A stretch of DNA of 64,000 nt from Bacillus sp. NTK074B (GCF_017303375.1 NZ_JAFKOH010000006.1:231658-295657), one strand, 5' to 3'. Positions 31,602 to 41,187 are shown, numbered from the stretch's first letter. Notes: generated from the sequence alone by a model not told the origin. A program made the numbers and translations.

Positions 31602-33701
31602 ATGGTACTGGATAAAAGACGTGCACACTTATTATCCATCATTCAACATTCACCCGACCCGGTCCCGACGAAGGATCTGGTTGCCAGGATGAACCTGTCC
31701 CAACGGACCATTTATTACGACCTTGATCAGATCAACAGCTGGCTGAGGACGGAAGGCTTGGAACCGATTGAGAGCCAGCATGGGAAGGGATTGTTTTTAC
31801 CCCCTGACTCGAAATCCAAGCTGATGGTTTCGAAGGATCAGAGTTTTGAAGACTGGCAGTATCAGTTATCGAAAGAAGAGCGAGAAGTTCTGATTAAAGC
31901 CTCTATCCTATTGGAAGAACAGGATGCGTCCATGCAGCGGTTCATGAATCTGACCAGCATGAGCCGGGGAACGATCGCGAAGGTGATTAAAGACATCAAG
32001 AAGGAATTTCGTCAAGCGGGTCTGGACCTTTATTACAAGAAAGGTTCAGGCTACCGGTTAAGGGGGCCCGAGGAAGCAAAGCGAACGATGCTTTCCACGA
32101 TCCTTGCGACCATCTTCTCCCATCAGGATTGGCAAAATGTCCGGAATGAAGTTCACAGGATGATTCAGCCGGAAGCCAACACCTGGTCACAGGAAACGGA
32201 GCAAAGACGCATGGTGAGGGAGATCCTGTATGAGGCTGAAAAGGAATTGGGATTGACGCTGACCGATGAAATGGTCGAGATCCTTTCGCTGCAGATCCTG
32301 ATGATCATGAAGCGGATTGAACTGCATAAATACATTTCAGTCCCGGAAGCGGAGAAAGAAGTATTAAAGCAAACAAAAGCCTACAGGGCTGCGCTTCATA
32401 TCACCAATAAGCTTGACGTCACGTTTCCTGATGATGAAATTTGCTTCATCACAATGAACCTGCTTGGATCCAAAGTCCAGCAGGATAATTTCAACCGTTA
32501 CACAGAGCAGGAATTGTCAGGGCTGAAGGAAGTCGTTCAACGAATGATTCATGATTTCCAGCTTTACTCCTGTGTTGTATTCGATGACAAAAATGGACTG
32601 GAAGAAAACTTGATCTCCCATATTAAACCGACCTTTTACCGGCTCAAGTACGGACTCTCCATCGCGAATGATCTGTCCGACAGCATTCAAACGACGTACC
32701 CGGATATCTTTCACCTGACAAAGCGCGTTATGAAGCACCTGGAACTGTATGTGGGAAAAACGGTACCGGATGAAGAGGCAGCCTATATCACCCTCCACTT
32801 CGGAGGATGGTTGACGAAAGAGAAGAAGAAGGTCGAGACGAAGTTCAAGGCCCTTATCGTCTGTGAAAACGGGATCGGGACATCCAATATGCTCCGGACC
32901 CAGCTCGAGAATCTGATTGCCGGGCTGAATGTCATCACGACCCTCTCCATGAGGGAATATCGAACGAACGAGTACGAAGCGGATATTATTTTTTCCACCA
33001 ATTATATAAAGGAAAAAGACATTCCTGTCATCCACGTTCCTGCCATCCTGACGAATCTTGAAAAGGAACGGGTCATGCAAAGGATGAACGAGCTTTTCGA
33101 CTCGAAACCGACCGAAAAGAACCGGACCGACCTTCTGATGGATGTGATCAAGCGTCACGCAACGATACATGAAGAGGATGCACTGAAGAGAGAACTGGTC
33201 CAGCTTTTAGAACAAACTACTCCCACGATAAAGGAGATCAGAAAGCCTATGCTTAATGAATTATTGACAGAACAGACGATACAGCTGAAAGAACGTGTCT
33301 CGAGTTGGGAAGAAGCCATCAGGGTCGCAAGCCAGCCCCTCGTCGACCAGCAATCGATCCGACCGGACTATGTGGAGGCGATGATCAGGAACGTGAAGGA
33401 ATTGGGTCCTTACATCGTCATCGCACCGAATATCGCCATCCCCCACGCACGTCCTGAAACAGGAGTCGAGCAGCTGGGGATGAGCTTCCTGCGCCTGGAG
33501 GAACCGGTTTATTTTTCCGAAAAAGAAAAGCATCGCGCCCAGCTCATCATCGTGCTCGCGGCAATCGATAATCAAACGCACTTGAAAGCACTGGCACAGC
33601 TTACGGAATTATTATCAAATGAAGGCAACGTAGAAAAGTTGATCGAAGCGCGTGATCAAGAAACCGTCATTGAATTAATCAATCAAACAGTAGAAGTATA
33701 A
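31602..33701 (+). CDS. BglG-type transcriptional activator with PRD, EIIB-like and EIIA domains
   Basis: 699 residues. Order: two N-terminal helix-turn-helix regions (LVARMNLSQRTIYYDLDQIN, about 25-44, and TSMSRGTIAKVIKDI, about 118-132), two PRD domains (about 190-410), a galactitol-type EIIB-like domain (ALIVCENGIGTSNMLRTQLE, about 414-433, with the phosphorylatable Cys) and an EIIA type 2 domain (about 545-695) with the active His in IAIPHARPE. It is a DNA-binding MtlR/LicR-type activator, controlled by PTS phosphorylation. The following genes encode EIIB and EIIC but no separate EIIA. Ribosome site GGGGGATCCTC. Confidence 0.85.
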   Translation: MVLDKRRAHLLSIIQHSPDPVPTKDLVARMNLSQRTIYYDLDQINSWLRTEGLEPIESQHGKGLFLPPDSKSKLMVSKDQSFEDWQYQLSKEEREVLIKASILLEEQDASMQRFMNLTSMSRGTIAKVIKDIKKEFRQAGLDLYYKKGSGYRLRGPEEAKRTMLSTILATIFSHQDWQNVRNEVHRMIQPEANTWSQETEQRRMVREILYEAEKELGLTLTDEMVEILSLQILMIMKRIELHKYISVPEAEKEVLKQTKAYRAALHITNKLDVTFPDDEICFITMNLLGSKVQQDNFNRYTEQELSGLKEVVQRMIHDFQLYSCVVFDDKNGLEENLISHIKPTFYRLKYGLSIANDLSDSIQTTYPDIFHLTKRVMKHLELYVGKTVPDEEAAYITLHFGGWLTKEKKKVETKFKALIVCENGIGTSNMLRTQLENLIAGLNVITTLSMREYRTNEYEADIIFSTNYIKEKDIPVIHVPAILTNLEKERVMQRMNELFDSKPTEKNRTDLLMDVIKRHATIHEEDALKRELVQLLEQTTPTIKEIRKPMLNELLTEQTIQLKERVSSWEEAIRVASQPLVDQQSIRPDYVEAMIRNVKELGPYIVIAPNIAIPHARPETGVEQLGMSFLRLEEPVYFSEKEKHRAQLIIVLAAIDNQTHLKALAQLTELLSNEGNVEKLIEARDQETVIELINQTVEV

Positions 33702-33720
33702 ATTTGAGGAGGAAATGAAA

Positions 33721-33987
33721 ATGAAAAAAGTATTAGTCGTATGTGGAAACGGATTAGGAAGCAGCATGATCGTAGAAATGAACGTAAAAGCAGCACTGAA
33801 GGATATGGGAAAAGAAGCAGAAGTTTCCCACACGGATTTGACAACAGCCAAGACTGAACAGGCAGATCTATTCCTGGGCTCTGAAGATATCGTAGAAAGC
33901 CTTGAAGACGGCCGCAAAAACGTAGTGAAATTGAAGAACCTGATGGATAAGAACGAATTGCGTACTGCGTTGGAACAAAATATTTAG
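33721..33987 (+). CDS. PTS ascorbate-type EIIB component (UlaB-like)
   Basis: 88 residues, MKKVLVVCGNGLGSSMIVEM with the phospho-Cys in the VCGNGLGSS P-loop (Cys8), typical of the lactose/ascorbate EIIB superfamily. Passes phosphate from EIIA to the incoming sugar. Start at the second ATG (33721), eight bases after GGAGG; the first is only two bases away. Between the regulator and EIIC. Confidence 0.9.
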   Translation: MKKVLVVCGNGLGSSMIVEMNVKAALKDMGKEAEVSHTDLTTAKTEQADLFLGSEDIVESLEDGRKNVVKLKNLMDKNELRTALEQNI

Positions 33988-34017
33988 ACCACTTTGAACT
34001 AGAAAGGAGCGATACAC

Positions 34018-35385
34018 ATGATTGATATCATTATGAAGGATATACTCGGTACACCTGCGATCCTTGTCGGTCTATTCGCCTTAATCGGGCTCCTGATTCA
34101 ACGGAAGAATACAGGGGATGTCGTGTCCGGAACCCTTAAAACGGTCATGGGCTTCGTCATCCTCGGGGCGGGTGCGAATGTACTCGTCCAGTCCCTCGGG
34201 CAGTTCAGCAGCATGTTCAATCATGCCTTCGAAGTCGACGGGGTCATCCCGAATAACGAAGCGATCGTGGCTCTTGCACAGGAAAGCTTCGGGACGGAAA
34301 CCGCGATGATCATGCTGTTCGGTATGGTGGTCAATATTCTGATTGCACGATTCAGTCCTTTTAAATACATCTTTTTAACCGGACATCATACCATGTTCAT
34401 GGCCTGCATGATCGCCGTCATCCTGACAACCGGAGGATTCACGGGAGTACCGTTGATCGTTCTCGGTTCCATCATCCTTGGGGCACTGATGGTCCTGTCA
34501 CCTGCCATGCTTCAGCCATTCACACGGAAAGTCACGGGTTCCGATGACTTTGCCGTCGGTCACTTCGGCTCAATCGGGTATTTGGTTTCAGCCATGGTCG
34601 GGAAAGCCGTTGGAAAAGGAAGCAAATCAACAGAGGAAATCAAGGTGCCGAAGTCACTCGGTTTCCTGCGCGATACATCCGTTTCTGTTTCTCTGACGAT
34701 GGTCATCCTGTTCTTCGTCGTAGCAGGCGCAGCAGGTCCAGCTTTCGTTGAAGGAGAATTAAGCGGCGGACAGAACTTCCTGGTCTTCGCCTTTATGCAA
34801 GGGATCACCTTCGCCGTTGGCGTGTACATCATTTTAGCCGGGGTGCGCATGCTCCTTGGTGAAATCGTACCTGCCTTCAAAGGAATTGCCGATAAGGTCG
34901 TCCCGAATGCCAAACCGGCCCTTGATTGCCCGGCGATCTTCCCATTCGCAGGGAACGCCGTCATCATCGGATTTCTATTCAGCTTCATCGCCGGACTTGT
35001 GAGCATGCTTTTCCTTCCACTACTAGGATTGAAAGTCATCGTTCCAGGCCTTGTCCCCCACTTCTTTACAGGGGCAGCTGCCGGAGTATTCGGTAATGCC
35101 ACAGGCGGACGCCGCGGTGCCGTCATCGGCTCCATGGCGAACGGGGTCATGATCAGCTTCCTGCCGGCCCTCCTATTACCGGTGTTAAGCTCACTCGGAT
35201 TCCAGGGAACCACGTTCGGAGATGCAGACTTCGGATTGGTCGGCATCGTACTTGGTAACCTTGTCAGTCTGATCGAATCGAATATGATGGTATTCGTATC
35301 CATCATTGTTCTTCTCGCCGTCCTGTTCTTTATCAGCTTTAAGTCGAAAGGGACTGGGGAGAAGGAAGAAACGGAAGTAGCGTAA
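34018..35385 (+). CDS. PTS ascorbate-type EIIC membrane component (UlaA-like)
   Basis: 455 residues with ten or more helices. LTGHHTMFMACMIAVIL (about 121-137), GSDDFAVGHFGSIGYL and FTGAAAGVFGNATGGRRGAV are hallmarks of the UlaA/SgaT family of L-ascorbate permeases. No UlaD/E/F catabolic genes follow, so the sugar is uncertain. Ends 7 bases before a strong terminator. Confidence 0.9.
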   Translation: MIDIIMKDILGTPAILVGLFALIGLLIQRKNTGDVVSGTLKTVMGFVILGAGANVLVQSLGQFSSMFNHAFEVDGVIPNNEAIVALAQESFGTETAMIMLFGMVVNILIARFSPFKYIFLTGHHTMFMACMIAVILTTGGFTGVPLIVLGSIILGALMVLSPAMLQPFTRKVTGSDDFAVGHFGSIGYLVSAMVGKAVGKGSKSTEEIKVPKSLGFLRDTSVSVSLTMVILFFVVAGAAGPAFVEGELSGGQNFLVFAFMQGITFAVGVYIILAGVRMLLGEIVPAFKGIADKVVPNAKPALDCPAIFPFAGNAVIIGFLFSFIAGLVSMLFLPLLGLKVIVPGLVPHFFTGAAAGVFGNATGGRRGAVIGSMANGVMISFLPALLLPVLSSLGFQGTTFGDADFGLVGIVLGNLVSLIESNMMVFVSIIVLLAVLFFISFKSKGTGEKEETEVA

Positions 35386-35390
35386 GATGA

Positions 35391-35433
35391 AAGTAGCCAC
35401 CCTCTATGTTTGTCAGGGTGGCTACTTTTTTGT
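35391..35433 (+). terminator. terminator of the PTS operon
   Basis: AAAGTAGCCACCCT...AGGGTGGCTACTTTTTT, a 14-bp stem with T run on the plus strand. Confidence 0.9.
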
Positions 35434-35469
35434 TCAATCTTCCATTACGATGCACACTAAATGATGCAC

Positions 35470-36468
35470 TTAATACATATCCTTCTGAGTAAAATTCCAA
35501 AACGCAACGGCAAGACAAGCGACCGTCCATACTGCAAGTACTGTTAATGAAAACGGCAGTGACATCCCTTCGATTGGAGGAGCTTGACCTTCTAAGTAAT
35601 TGATCAGATCAAAATTCAAGTTTACCAAATACTTTGAGCTCGTCCAGCTAGAACCGATGGAAGATAAGAGCGTGCCTGCAATCAACACAGCCATCATGGC
35701 CCCGATACCGGTTGCTGTATTTTTCACAAGCACTGAAATCATCAGGCTTATCGTTGCAACAGTCGCTGTAACGACCCATGCAAGACCCGCTGACATCAGC
35801 AAGTATTCCCACATCGGGAGGGTATGGATATAGGTCGTCGAAAATTCACCTGATGGAGAAGCTTGAAAGCCCGTCAGAATTGGTGCCGTCCAGCCATCAT
35901 ATCCAAGGACAATGCCTGAAATTCCATAGCAGACAATCACCGTAGCCGCTATCAGCATCGATGTATACAGCAAAACCGTCAGCCATTTGGCCATCAGGAT
36001 CTTCCAACGTTTTATCGGTCGGGATAATAATGTCTTGATGGTCCCATCATTGTATTCCCCACTCACAACATCAGCCATCATGATAATGATGAGTAAAGGC
36101 AGGACCAGTGTGAGTCCCTGCGAGAAAAAAATGCGAATGAATGTAGGTGCTCCAGGATAGTTCGGATTGATATTATTGTCCAGGTAGTATTGCTTTTGCT
36201 TCAAATCCAGTTCGAGGAATTGCCTGGCCTCATCCTGGATCCCACTGGATGCCAGCCGGTTTTGCCGGTCGACGATCTCCTGCTGCAGCTCCACCCGCCA
36301 GTCCAGCGTACCCTGCTTTTCTATCTTGTCTTGTATCTCCCGGTATTGTGCATATGTAAACATGGAGACGAGAATGATTAAGATCGCGATGACAACGGCG
36401 AAGCGTTTTTTAGAAGCAATTTTCATGACTTCATTATGAATCAGACCCATCATATTCGGATTAGACAA
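35470..36468 (-). CDS. ABC-2-type transporter permease
   Basis: 332 residues: helix about 20-40, then a soluble segment with a Gln/Glu-rich helix (about 45-105), then five helices (about 120-330) with YNDGTIKTLLSRPIKRWKIL, the conserved ABC-2 coupling region. Forms an exporter with the ATPase encoded just upstream (eight-base overlap). Resembles bacitracin/lantibiotic-type BcrB/YhcI permeases, substrate unknown. Confidence 0.8.
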   Translation of the reverse strand: MSNPNMMGLIHNEVMKIASKKRFAVVIAILIILVSMFTYAQYREIQDKIEKQGTLDWRVELQQEIVDRQNRLASSGIQDEARQFLELDLKQKQYYLDNNINPNYPGAPTFIRIFFSQGLTLVLPLLIIIMMADVVSGEYNDGTIKTLLSRPIKRWKILMAKWLTVLLYTSMLIAATVIVCYGISGIVLGYDGWTAPILTGFQASPSGEFSTTYIHTLPMWEYLLMSAGLAWVVTATVATISLMISVLVKNTATGIGAMMAVLIAGTLLSSIGSSWTSSKYLVNLNFDLINYLEGQAPPIEGMSLPFSLTVLAVWTVACLAVAFWNFTQKDMY

Positions 36469-37387
36469 TATGATCGCCCCCTGTCAAACCAATAAATAAG
36501 TCCTCCAATGTCTGAACCTTCCTTTCGATGGTCCATACCTCAATTCCCGCCTGTAGTAACGATTCATTCAGGATCGACGTTTTGCTTTCATCCATCAGCG
36601 TATGGATCGTATGATCATCGTACAGTTCTGCAGATTGGACATAGGGAGATGCTTTAAGGATTTCAAGTGCACGAAAAGTATCATTGACTCTCCAGTCCAC
36701 ACCTGATGACAATTCATCCACTAAATCCCTTACCTTTCCTACCTTCACGATTCTCCCACGGCTCATGATCGCCACTCGATCGGCAAGCATTTCGATTTCA
36801 CTTAATATATGACTGGATACAAGAACGGAAAGACCCGTTTCATCGACCAGTTTCCTGATAAATGTACGAAGATCCTTTATTCCCATTGGATCCAATCCAT
36901 TGGTAGGTTCATCCAATATAAGCACTTCCGGTCGGCCCAACAATGCCTGGGCAATTCCGAGCCTCTGACGCATTCCCAGTGAATAGGTCTGTACCTGGTC
37001 ATCGATCCGTGCAGTCAGATCAACCAGATCAATGACCTCCTGTATTCGTTCACTGTCCACCCCAGGTAGCATCCGTGCAAACAGTTGAAGATTTTCCCGA
37101 CCGGTCAAATACTTATATAACTCTGGATTTTCTACGATGGAACCAAGGCGTTGCATTGCTTGTACAAATTGCTTTCTCACATCAAAATCACAGACTTTTA
37201 TGACTCCTGATGTCGGCTTGATCAGACCGACGAGCATCCGGATCGTAGTCGTTTTCCCGGCACCATTGGGACCAAGGAATCCAAATACTTCTCCTGGATA
37301 GATGTCAAATGATATATTATCAATAATCGTCTTTTTCCCTATTACTTTCGTTACATTTTTCAATTGAACGGTTGGCTTGATGCTCAT
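36461..37387 (-). CDS. ABC transporter ATP-binding protein (BcrA-like)
   Basis: 308 residues. Walker A GPNGAGKTTT (about 39-48), Q-loop near SIVENPELYKYLTG, signature YSLGMRQRLGIAQAL, Walker B VLILDEPTNGLD and H-loop VSSHIL are all present. A C-terminal DUF4162-like tail follows (about 225-308), typical of BcrA/DrrA-type exporters. Upstream of the permease gene and overlapping it. Confidence 0.9.
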   Translation of the reverse strand: MSIKPTVQLKNVTKVIGKKTIIDNISFDIYPGEVFGFLGPNGAGKTTTIRMLVGLIKPTSGVIKVCDFDVRKQFVQAMQRLGSIVENPELYKYLTGRENLQLFARMLPGVDSERIQEVIDLVDLTARIDDQVQTYSLGMRQRLGIAQALLGRPEVLILDEPTNGLDPMGIKDLRTFIRKLVDETGLSVLVSSHILSEIEMLADRVAIMSRGRIVKVGKVRDLVDELSSGVDWRVNDTFRALEILKASPYVQSAELYDDHTIHTLMDESKTSILNESLLQAGIEVWTIERKVQTLEDLFIGLTGGDHIV

Positions 37388-37493
37388 ATCATCACCCTAC
37401 ATCTATTCTAGCGAACTTTTTTCTCAATTGCTCTTTTCAATACTCAGCATGAGTAAAAGTTGGTACAATCATAATAGAAGGAGAGATTAAGAG

Positions 37494-38264
37494 ATGAAAA
37501 AATGGATGTGGCAACTATTTATCACCCTTTCCCTTGGGCTGACCGTTCTATTTGGATATGGATTTATAAGAGCCTATTCGGATATCGCCAACCCTCCCCA
37601 AGAGAAGATCACAGCAGAATCGGAAGAAGCCCCCGCTACTCCTGGAGAAACGTATATTGCCCTTGGCGACTCATTGACAAGAGGGGTAGGATCCTCAAAA
37701 GGAGAAGGTTTTGTCCCCCTGGTTGGAGATTCACTTAAAGAAACCAATACGGTGGAGCGGTACCAGAACTTAGGGATTCGGGGTGCCAGGATAGAAGATT
37801 TACTGGCCCAGTTAGAACAAAAAGATGTCAAAAGATCTCTTAAGGACGCCAAAATCATTTCCATCACGATCGGGGGAAATAACCTCTTTAATTCTGGTGA
37901 GATTTTAAACAATTATTCAGAAGCTGCCGCCCTTGCTATTCTGAAAACCGAAATTCCGAACTTGGAAAAAACATTTGAAACCATTCGGGACATAAACAAG
38001 GATGCCGTCATCCTCTATATGGGGCTATATAATCCCTTTAAGGAATTACAGGAAGGGGATTCCTTTGACTCGGTCATTCAAAAATGGAATGAATCTGCCC
38101 GCACATTAGGCTTGAAATACGACGTTCAAGTGGTGGACACCTTCAATTTGGTAACCGATGCCAAACGCGATCTTTCAAGTGACAACTTCCATCCAAATGA
38201 CGCTACTTATCAGGAAATAGCTGATAGCCTGTCACTTGTGATTGAAAAAAACATTATACAGTAA
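37494..38264 (+). CDS. SGNH/GDSL-family esterase, exported
   Basis: 256 residues with an N-terminal membrane/signal helix (about 5-27) and an SGNH hydrolase domain: YIALGDSLTRGVGSSKGEGF (block I, Ser about 60), GGNNLF (block III) and NFHPNDATY (block V Asp and His). Acts outside the membrane on acyl or acetyl esters. Divergent from the ABC exporter; behaves like the Bacillus YpmR/lipolytic GDSL group. Confidence 0.85.
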   Translation: MKKWMWQLFITLSLGLTVLFGYGFIRAYSDIANPPQEKITAESEEAPATPGETYIALGDSLTRGVGSSKGEGFVPLVGDSLKETNTVERYQNLGIRGARIEDLLAQLEQKDVKRSLKDAKIISITIGGNNLFNSGEILNNYSEAAALAILKTEIPNLEKTFETIRDINKDAVILYMGLYNPFKELQEGDSFDSVIQKWNESARTLGLKYDVQVVDTFNLVTDAKRDLSSDNFHPNDATYQEIADSLSLVIEKNIIQ

Positions 38265-38267
38265 TCA

Positions 38268-38302
38268 CCAAAAAGCCATGGGGACAGGTACCGTGGCTCT
38301 TT
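38268..38302. terminator. bidirectional terminator between convergent genes
   Basis: AAAGCCATGG...CCGTGGCTCTTT hairpin between the GDSL gene and the convergent APH-fold gene. Confidence 0.7.
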
Positions 38303-38321
38303 CCTTCCCCTAGGCTCTTCA

Positions 38322-39062
38322 TCAAATCTGATGTACAATCTCCAACAGCCGCTTTGGATCTTCGGCAGAAACCCCTTCTGACAATCTGGCCGCAGCAATG
38401 ATGGGCGCCCATTGAAATACTTCTTCATTAGACAGACCACTTTTCTCACAGTAAAGCCGCATATACATATCCGCCAGCTCCTTTGATACCTGGGAATACA
38501 GAAGATAGGTACGATACACGTCCGCCCGCCTATCCCCTGCACTGGAATCAACCCAGTCGATGATGGAGACTTTTTCCTCTGACAAAATTAAATTATATAA
38601 ATGGAAGTCACCGTGACAGAGCTTTTCTTCAAAGGTCATGGAATCTAGTTTTTTCAGTAAGATGGACTTCATGTAATGATTCAATTCGGGTGCTGATTCT
38701 ATTTGGCGATGCAGCTTTTCAGACATCGGTTCAATGGAATGGGCCTTGATCTGATGAATGCCCATTTGGATATCTACAGACATGCCCATATAGTATTCCG
38801 TTCTTTCCCTATTGTCAGCCAGGATATCCCCTATCGGCCTCCCTTTCATGTGCTCCATGATAATGACCTGCTTCCCATCTATGTTTGTGACATCATAGAT
38901 TTCCGGAACGGTCAGCCCGCAAGAGCGGGCATACTGCTGTTTCTTTGCTTCTTTCATGGATTCACCTGCTGGTAAGGAGTCGTTAAAGACTTTGTATATT
39001 TTATTTTCATAGAGATAGACGATGGCTGTGTTGCCGGTTGCGGTTGGGGTGCCCAAGTTCAT
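38322..39062 (-). CDS. APH/choline-kinase-fold phosphotransferase
   Basis: 246 residues: AIVYLYENKIYKVF near the N terminus, VIIMEHMKGRPIG, catalytic loop CHGDFHLYNLIL (His, Asp, Asn all present, about 150-161) and metal-binding IIDWVDSSAGDRRADV. A second APH-fold kinase in the window, not close to the one at 28560. Substrate unknown. Good ribosome site (GGAGGAG). Confidence 0.85.
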   Translation of the reverse strand: MNLGTPTATGNTAIVYLYENKIYKVFNDSLPAGESMKEAKKQQYARSCGLTVPEIYDVTNIDGKQVIIMEHMKGRPIGDILADNRERTEYYMGMSVDIQMGIHQIKAHSIEPMSEKLHRQIESAPELNHYMKSILLKKLDSMTFEEKLCHGDFHLYNLILSEEKVSIIDWVDSSAGDRRADVYRTYLLYSQVSKELADMYMRLYCEKSGLSNEEVFQWAPIIAAARLSEGVSAEDPKRLLEIVHQI

Positions 39063-39104
39063 TGTTTCTCCTCCTAATGTGCATGTATTGTATTTCTATT
39101 AAAG

Positions 39105-39140
39105 AAAAGAAAAGAACTTCTTTTCCCAAGAAGTTCTTGA
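39105..39140 (-). terminator. terminator after the 39158 gene
   Basis: AAGAACTTCTT GGGAA AAGAAGTTCTT hairpin with a TTTTCTTTTCTTT tail on the minus strand. Confidence 0.85.
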
Positions 39141-39157
39141 CGTTAAGCATATGGCCT

Positions 39158-39436
39158 CTAAGGCTTATTCCAAAAAAACGTCGTCACCACAAACGGAAGA
39201 AGCAGACCGATCACTAATATAAGACCATTTCCAAACAGGCCAATCTTCCTGAGGACTGTTTTTTCTCCGAGCAATCCTGTCACAGTACCTACGATTGCCG
39301 TGATGACCCCAGGAAGTAAGAATGTATCTCTCCCTAACAGAGCTAAAAAATAGAATACTACACCGATAAGAAAAATAATGAATGACCCGTACTGAGTACT
39401 TTTTTCAATTGTAACCCTCCTCTTCCCTATTTTCAT
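39158..39436 (-). CDS. small membrane protein of unknown function
   Basis: 92 residues with three helices (about 17-34, 40-57 and 66-88). No motif recognised. Follows the ABC-2 permease-like gene in the same direction by 33 bases. Confidence 0.55.
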   Translation of the reverse strand: MKIGKRRVTIEKSTQYGSFIIFLIGVVFYFLALLGRDTFLLPGVITAIVGTVTGLLGEKTVLRKIGLFGNGLILVIGLLLPFVVTTFFWNKP

Positions 39437-39469
39437 ATGTCAGGTTAGAAAGTACCATTCGGCCTTCAG

Positions 39470-40165
39470 CTAACGCCTCTTTTTCTTCATCCATACAAAA
39501 TATAAGCCTATCAAAAGACATCCGTACAATATGATCCAGCCATACTGCCAATAAAAACGAAGTGGAATGAACGCAACCCCATCGCTGATACTCATCATGG
39601 ATAGTGATAACTCAACAGGTGGCAACAGCCAGACCAGCAAACCCGTTTCTGGAAATGCGGAGGCTGCCAGTGAAAGAATGAGAATGCTGAGAACTCCCCA
39701 CCATGTATTCAGCGAATGACGTACAAGCTCCCTTGTGAAAATGGCCGATACCCCTATAGAAAGAATCGCTAAGCTAAAGTGGGACAGAAAGCCCAGGATA
39801 AAGTGAGATGGATAAACTTCACTTCCAAAGACTTGCCATACGATGGGATAGAGCACAGAAACGAGACTTAACAAGAATGCCAGGATCACACAAACGGTAT
39901 ATAAACCCAGATGGTATCTCCATGGCCTTTCCGAATGTAGCAATGTAATCTCTTTCTGTCCCTTATCCTCACTGTGAAAAACCGTCACCGTAAACCATCC
40001 CATCATAAAAAACAATGCCAATGATGTAAATGAGTATCTGTCATATATAGGATTAGGTGTATATGTATAATTCAGCATCAAAGTAAAGATAAAGAGGGTT
40101 AATGGAGGTATGTAAGTAAAAGACCTTAGATAATGGATGAGATGATAACGTACTAAAGCGTTCAA
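39470..40165 (-). CDS. ABC-2-like permease, partner ATPase broken
   Basis: 231 residues with about six helices, MNALVRYHLIHYLRSFTYIP then the pattern of short permeases lying downstream of an ATPase. Its natural partner is the ATPase whose C-terminal half survives directly upstream (40182). Probably non-functional as a transporter now. Confidence 0.65.
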   Translation of the reverse strand: MNALVRYHLIHYLRSFTYIPPLTLFIFTLMLNYTYTPNPIYDRYSFTSLALFFMMGWFTVTVFHSEDKGQKEITLLHSERPWRYHLGLYTVCVILAFLLSLVSVLYPIVWQVFGSEVYPSHFILGFLSHFSLAILSIGVSAIFTRELVRHSLNTWWGVLSILILSLAASAFPETGLLVWLLPPVELSLSMMSISDGVAFIPLRFYWQYGWIILYGCLLIGLYFVWMKKKRR

Positions 40166-40181
40166 TTTCCCGTCTCCTGTC

Positions 40182-40559
40182 CTAAAAGTAGTCTTTCAAA
40201 TGATGAGCGGAGGAATGCACCTCCTTGATGGATGCCCCTCTTGTCAGGAGTTCAAGCAGCACATCATCGACATGAATGGTGTTCACCCTTGTTTCCACTC
40301 TCTTGATCCCATTCTCAAGCACACGCACTTTTTCAACCTCCAGGGGACCGGATACTCCTTCAAATGCTTCCTCCCCTATCTCAAAGATTAAGACGGCAGA
40401 GGGAACTCCCGTCGACTCATTCCGTTGAATGATCTTTTTATCCTTTATCACAAATACCTCATCCACCAGATATTCCAACAACCGTGTTTCATGACAGCTT
40501 AAGATGATACTGATTCCTTCCTTCTTTACGTTTGCAAGGATATCTTCCAATTCACTTTG
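40182..40559 (-). pseudogene. C-terminal half of an ABC ATPase, joined to an aac(3) fragment
   Basis: The frame LEDILANVKKEGISIILSCH (H-loop) onward matches the end of an ABC ATPase, but Walker A, signature and Walker B are missing; the frame enters directly from an aac(3) segment at about 40559. A deletion joined the two genes. Confidence 0.75.
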
Positions 40560-40972
40560 CGCCACATAAGCAGCATCCTTTCCCCACGCAGCGAAGGACG
40601 TGTGAGGATGTGGACTGCGTCTCACCCCGTCTTGTTTCTGAACGTCTCGGGGATGAATCCCATGTAGGAGGTAGGTGTTAGGTCGGGATGAAAAGTCGGC
40701 ATGTTTTCCCTGATGAGTTCCAGCTCTTCATCCGTATATCCACTTCCATATTCCGTCGGATCACAAAGATGCTCGGTTTGGGTGGGCATGACGATGTTCC
40801 CACCGGTACCGACTGCTTCTTCCAGTGCCAGGATGACTGAAACCGGCCCGCCTATGACTCTGCCGATGGATTTTAAGGGTGAGTGAACGATGAGGGTCAT
40901 TCCCCTTCTAACACCCACCTTTTTTAAATCTTTTACAATATGATTTTTGGTGATGAGTTTTGCTTTTTCCAT
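40560..40972 (-). pseudogene. N-terminal half of an aminoglycoside 3-N-acetyltransferase family gene, frameshifted
   Basis: ATG 40972 opens 116 codons (KKVGVRRGMTLIVHSPLKSI, IVMPTQTEHLCDP) that match the AAC(3)/YokD family, ending at a stop near 40622. The match continues in another frame as RRSPHPHTSFAAWGKDAAYV (a conserved AAC(3) segment) up to 40560, where it is cut. So one frameshift plus a deletion. Confidence 0.8.
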
Positions 40973-40979
40973 AATCTAT

Positions 40980-41153
40980 TCACCCTCTATGTCTGTTTAC
41001 CTGATTGGTTCCTATATAATAACTTCCGACCCCAAGCATCATACCCCCACCTGCGCCTAGTAACGTTCCCACACTTACGATGTAGGTAGATAAATAGATT
41101 CCCAGCATAAAGAGGAGTAACCCTGCAATGAATAGTAGCTTAACCGTTTTCAT
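40980..41153 (-). CDS. small two-helix membrane protein
   Basis: 57 residues, MKTVKLLFIAGLLLFMLGIY, then STYIVSVGTLLGAGGGMMLG and a short polar end. GGAGG precedes the ATG by eight bases, and a promoter-family motif lies 35 bases upstream. Glycine-rich second helix. Function unknown. Confidence 0.65.
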   Translation of the reverse strand: MKTVKLLFIAGLLLFMLGIYLSTYIVSVGTLLGAGGGMMLGVGSYYIGTNQVNRHRG

Positions 41154-41187
41154 GTTTGGCTCCTCCGATCGCCCCTTGATAATTCCA

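Noticed and set aside
32517..33170. 217-codon minus-strand frame inside the PTS regulator gene
   Set aside because: Shadow of a high-GC coding region; no ribosome site, and the plus-strand protein has all expected domains.
34560..35306. 248-codon minus-strand frame opposite EIIC
   Set aside because: Composition is Pro/Thr/Lys-rich nonsense typical of an antisense frame; EIIC is unambiguous.
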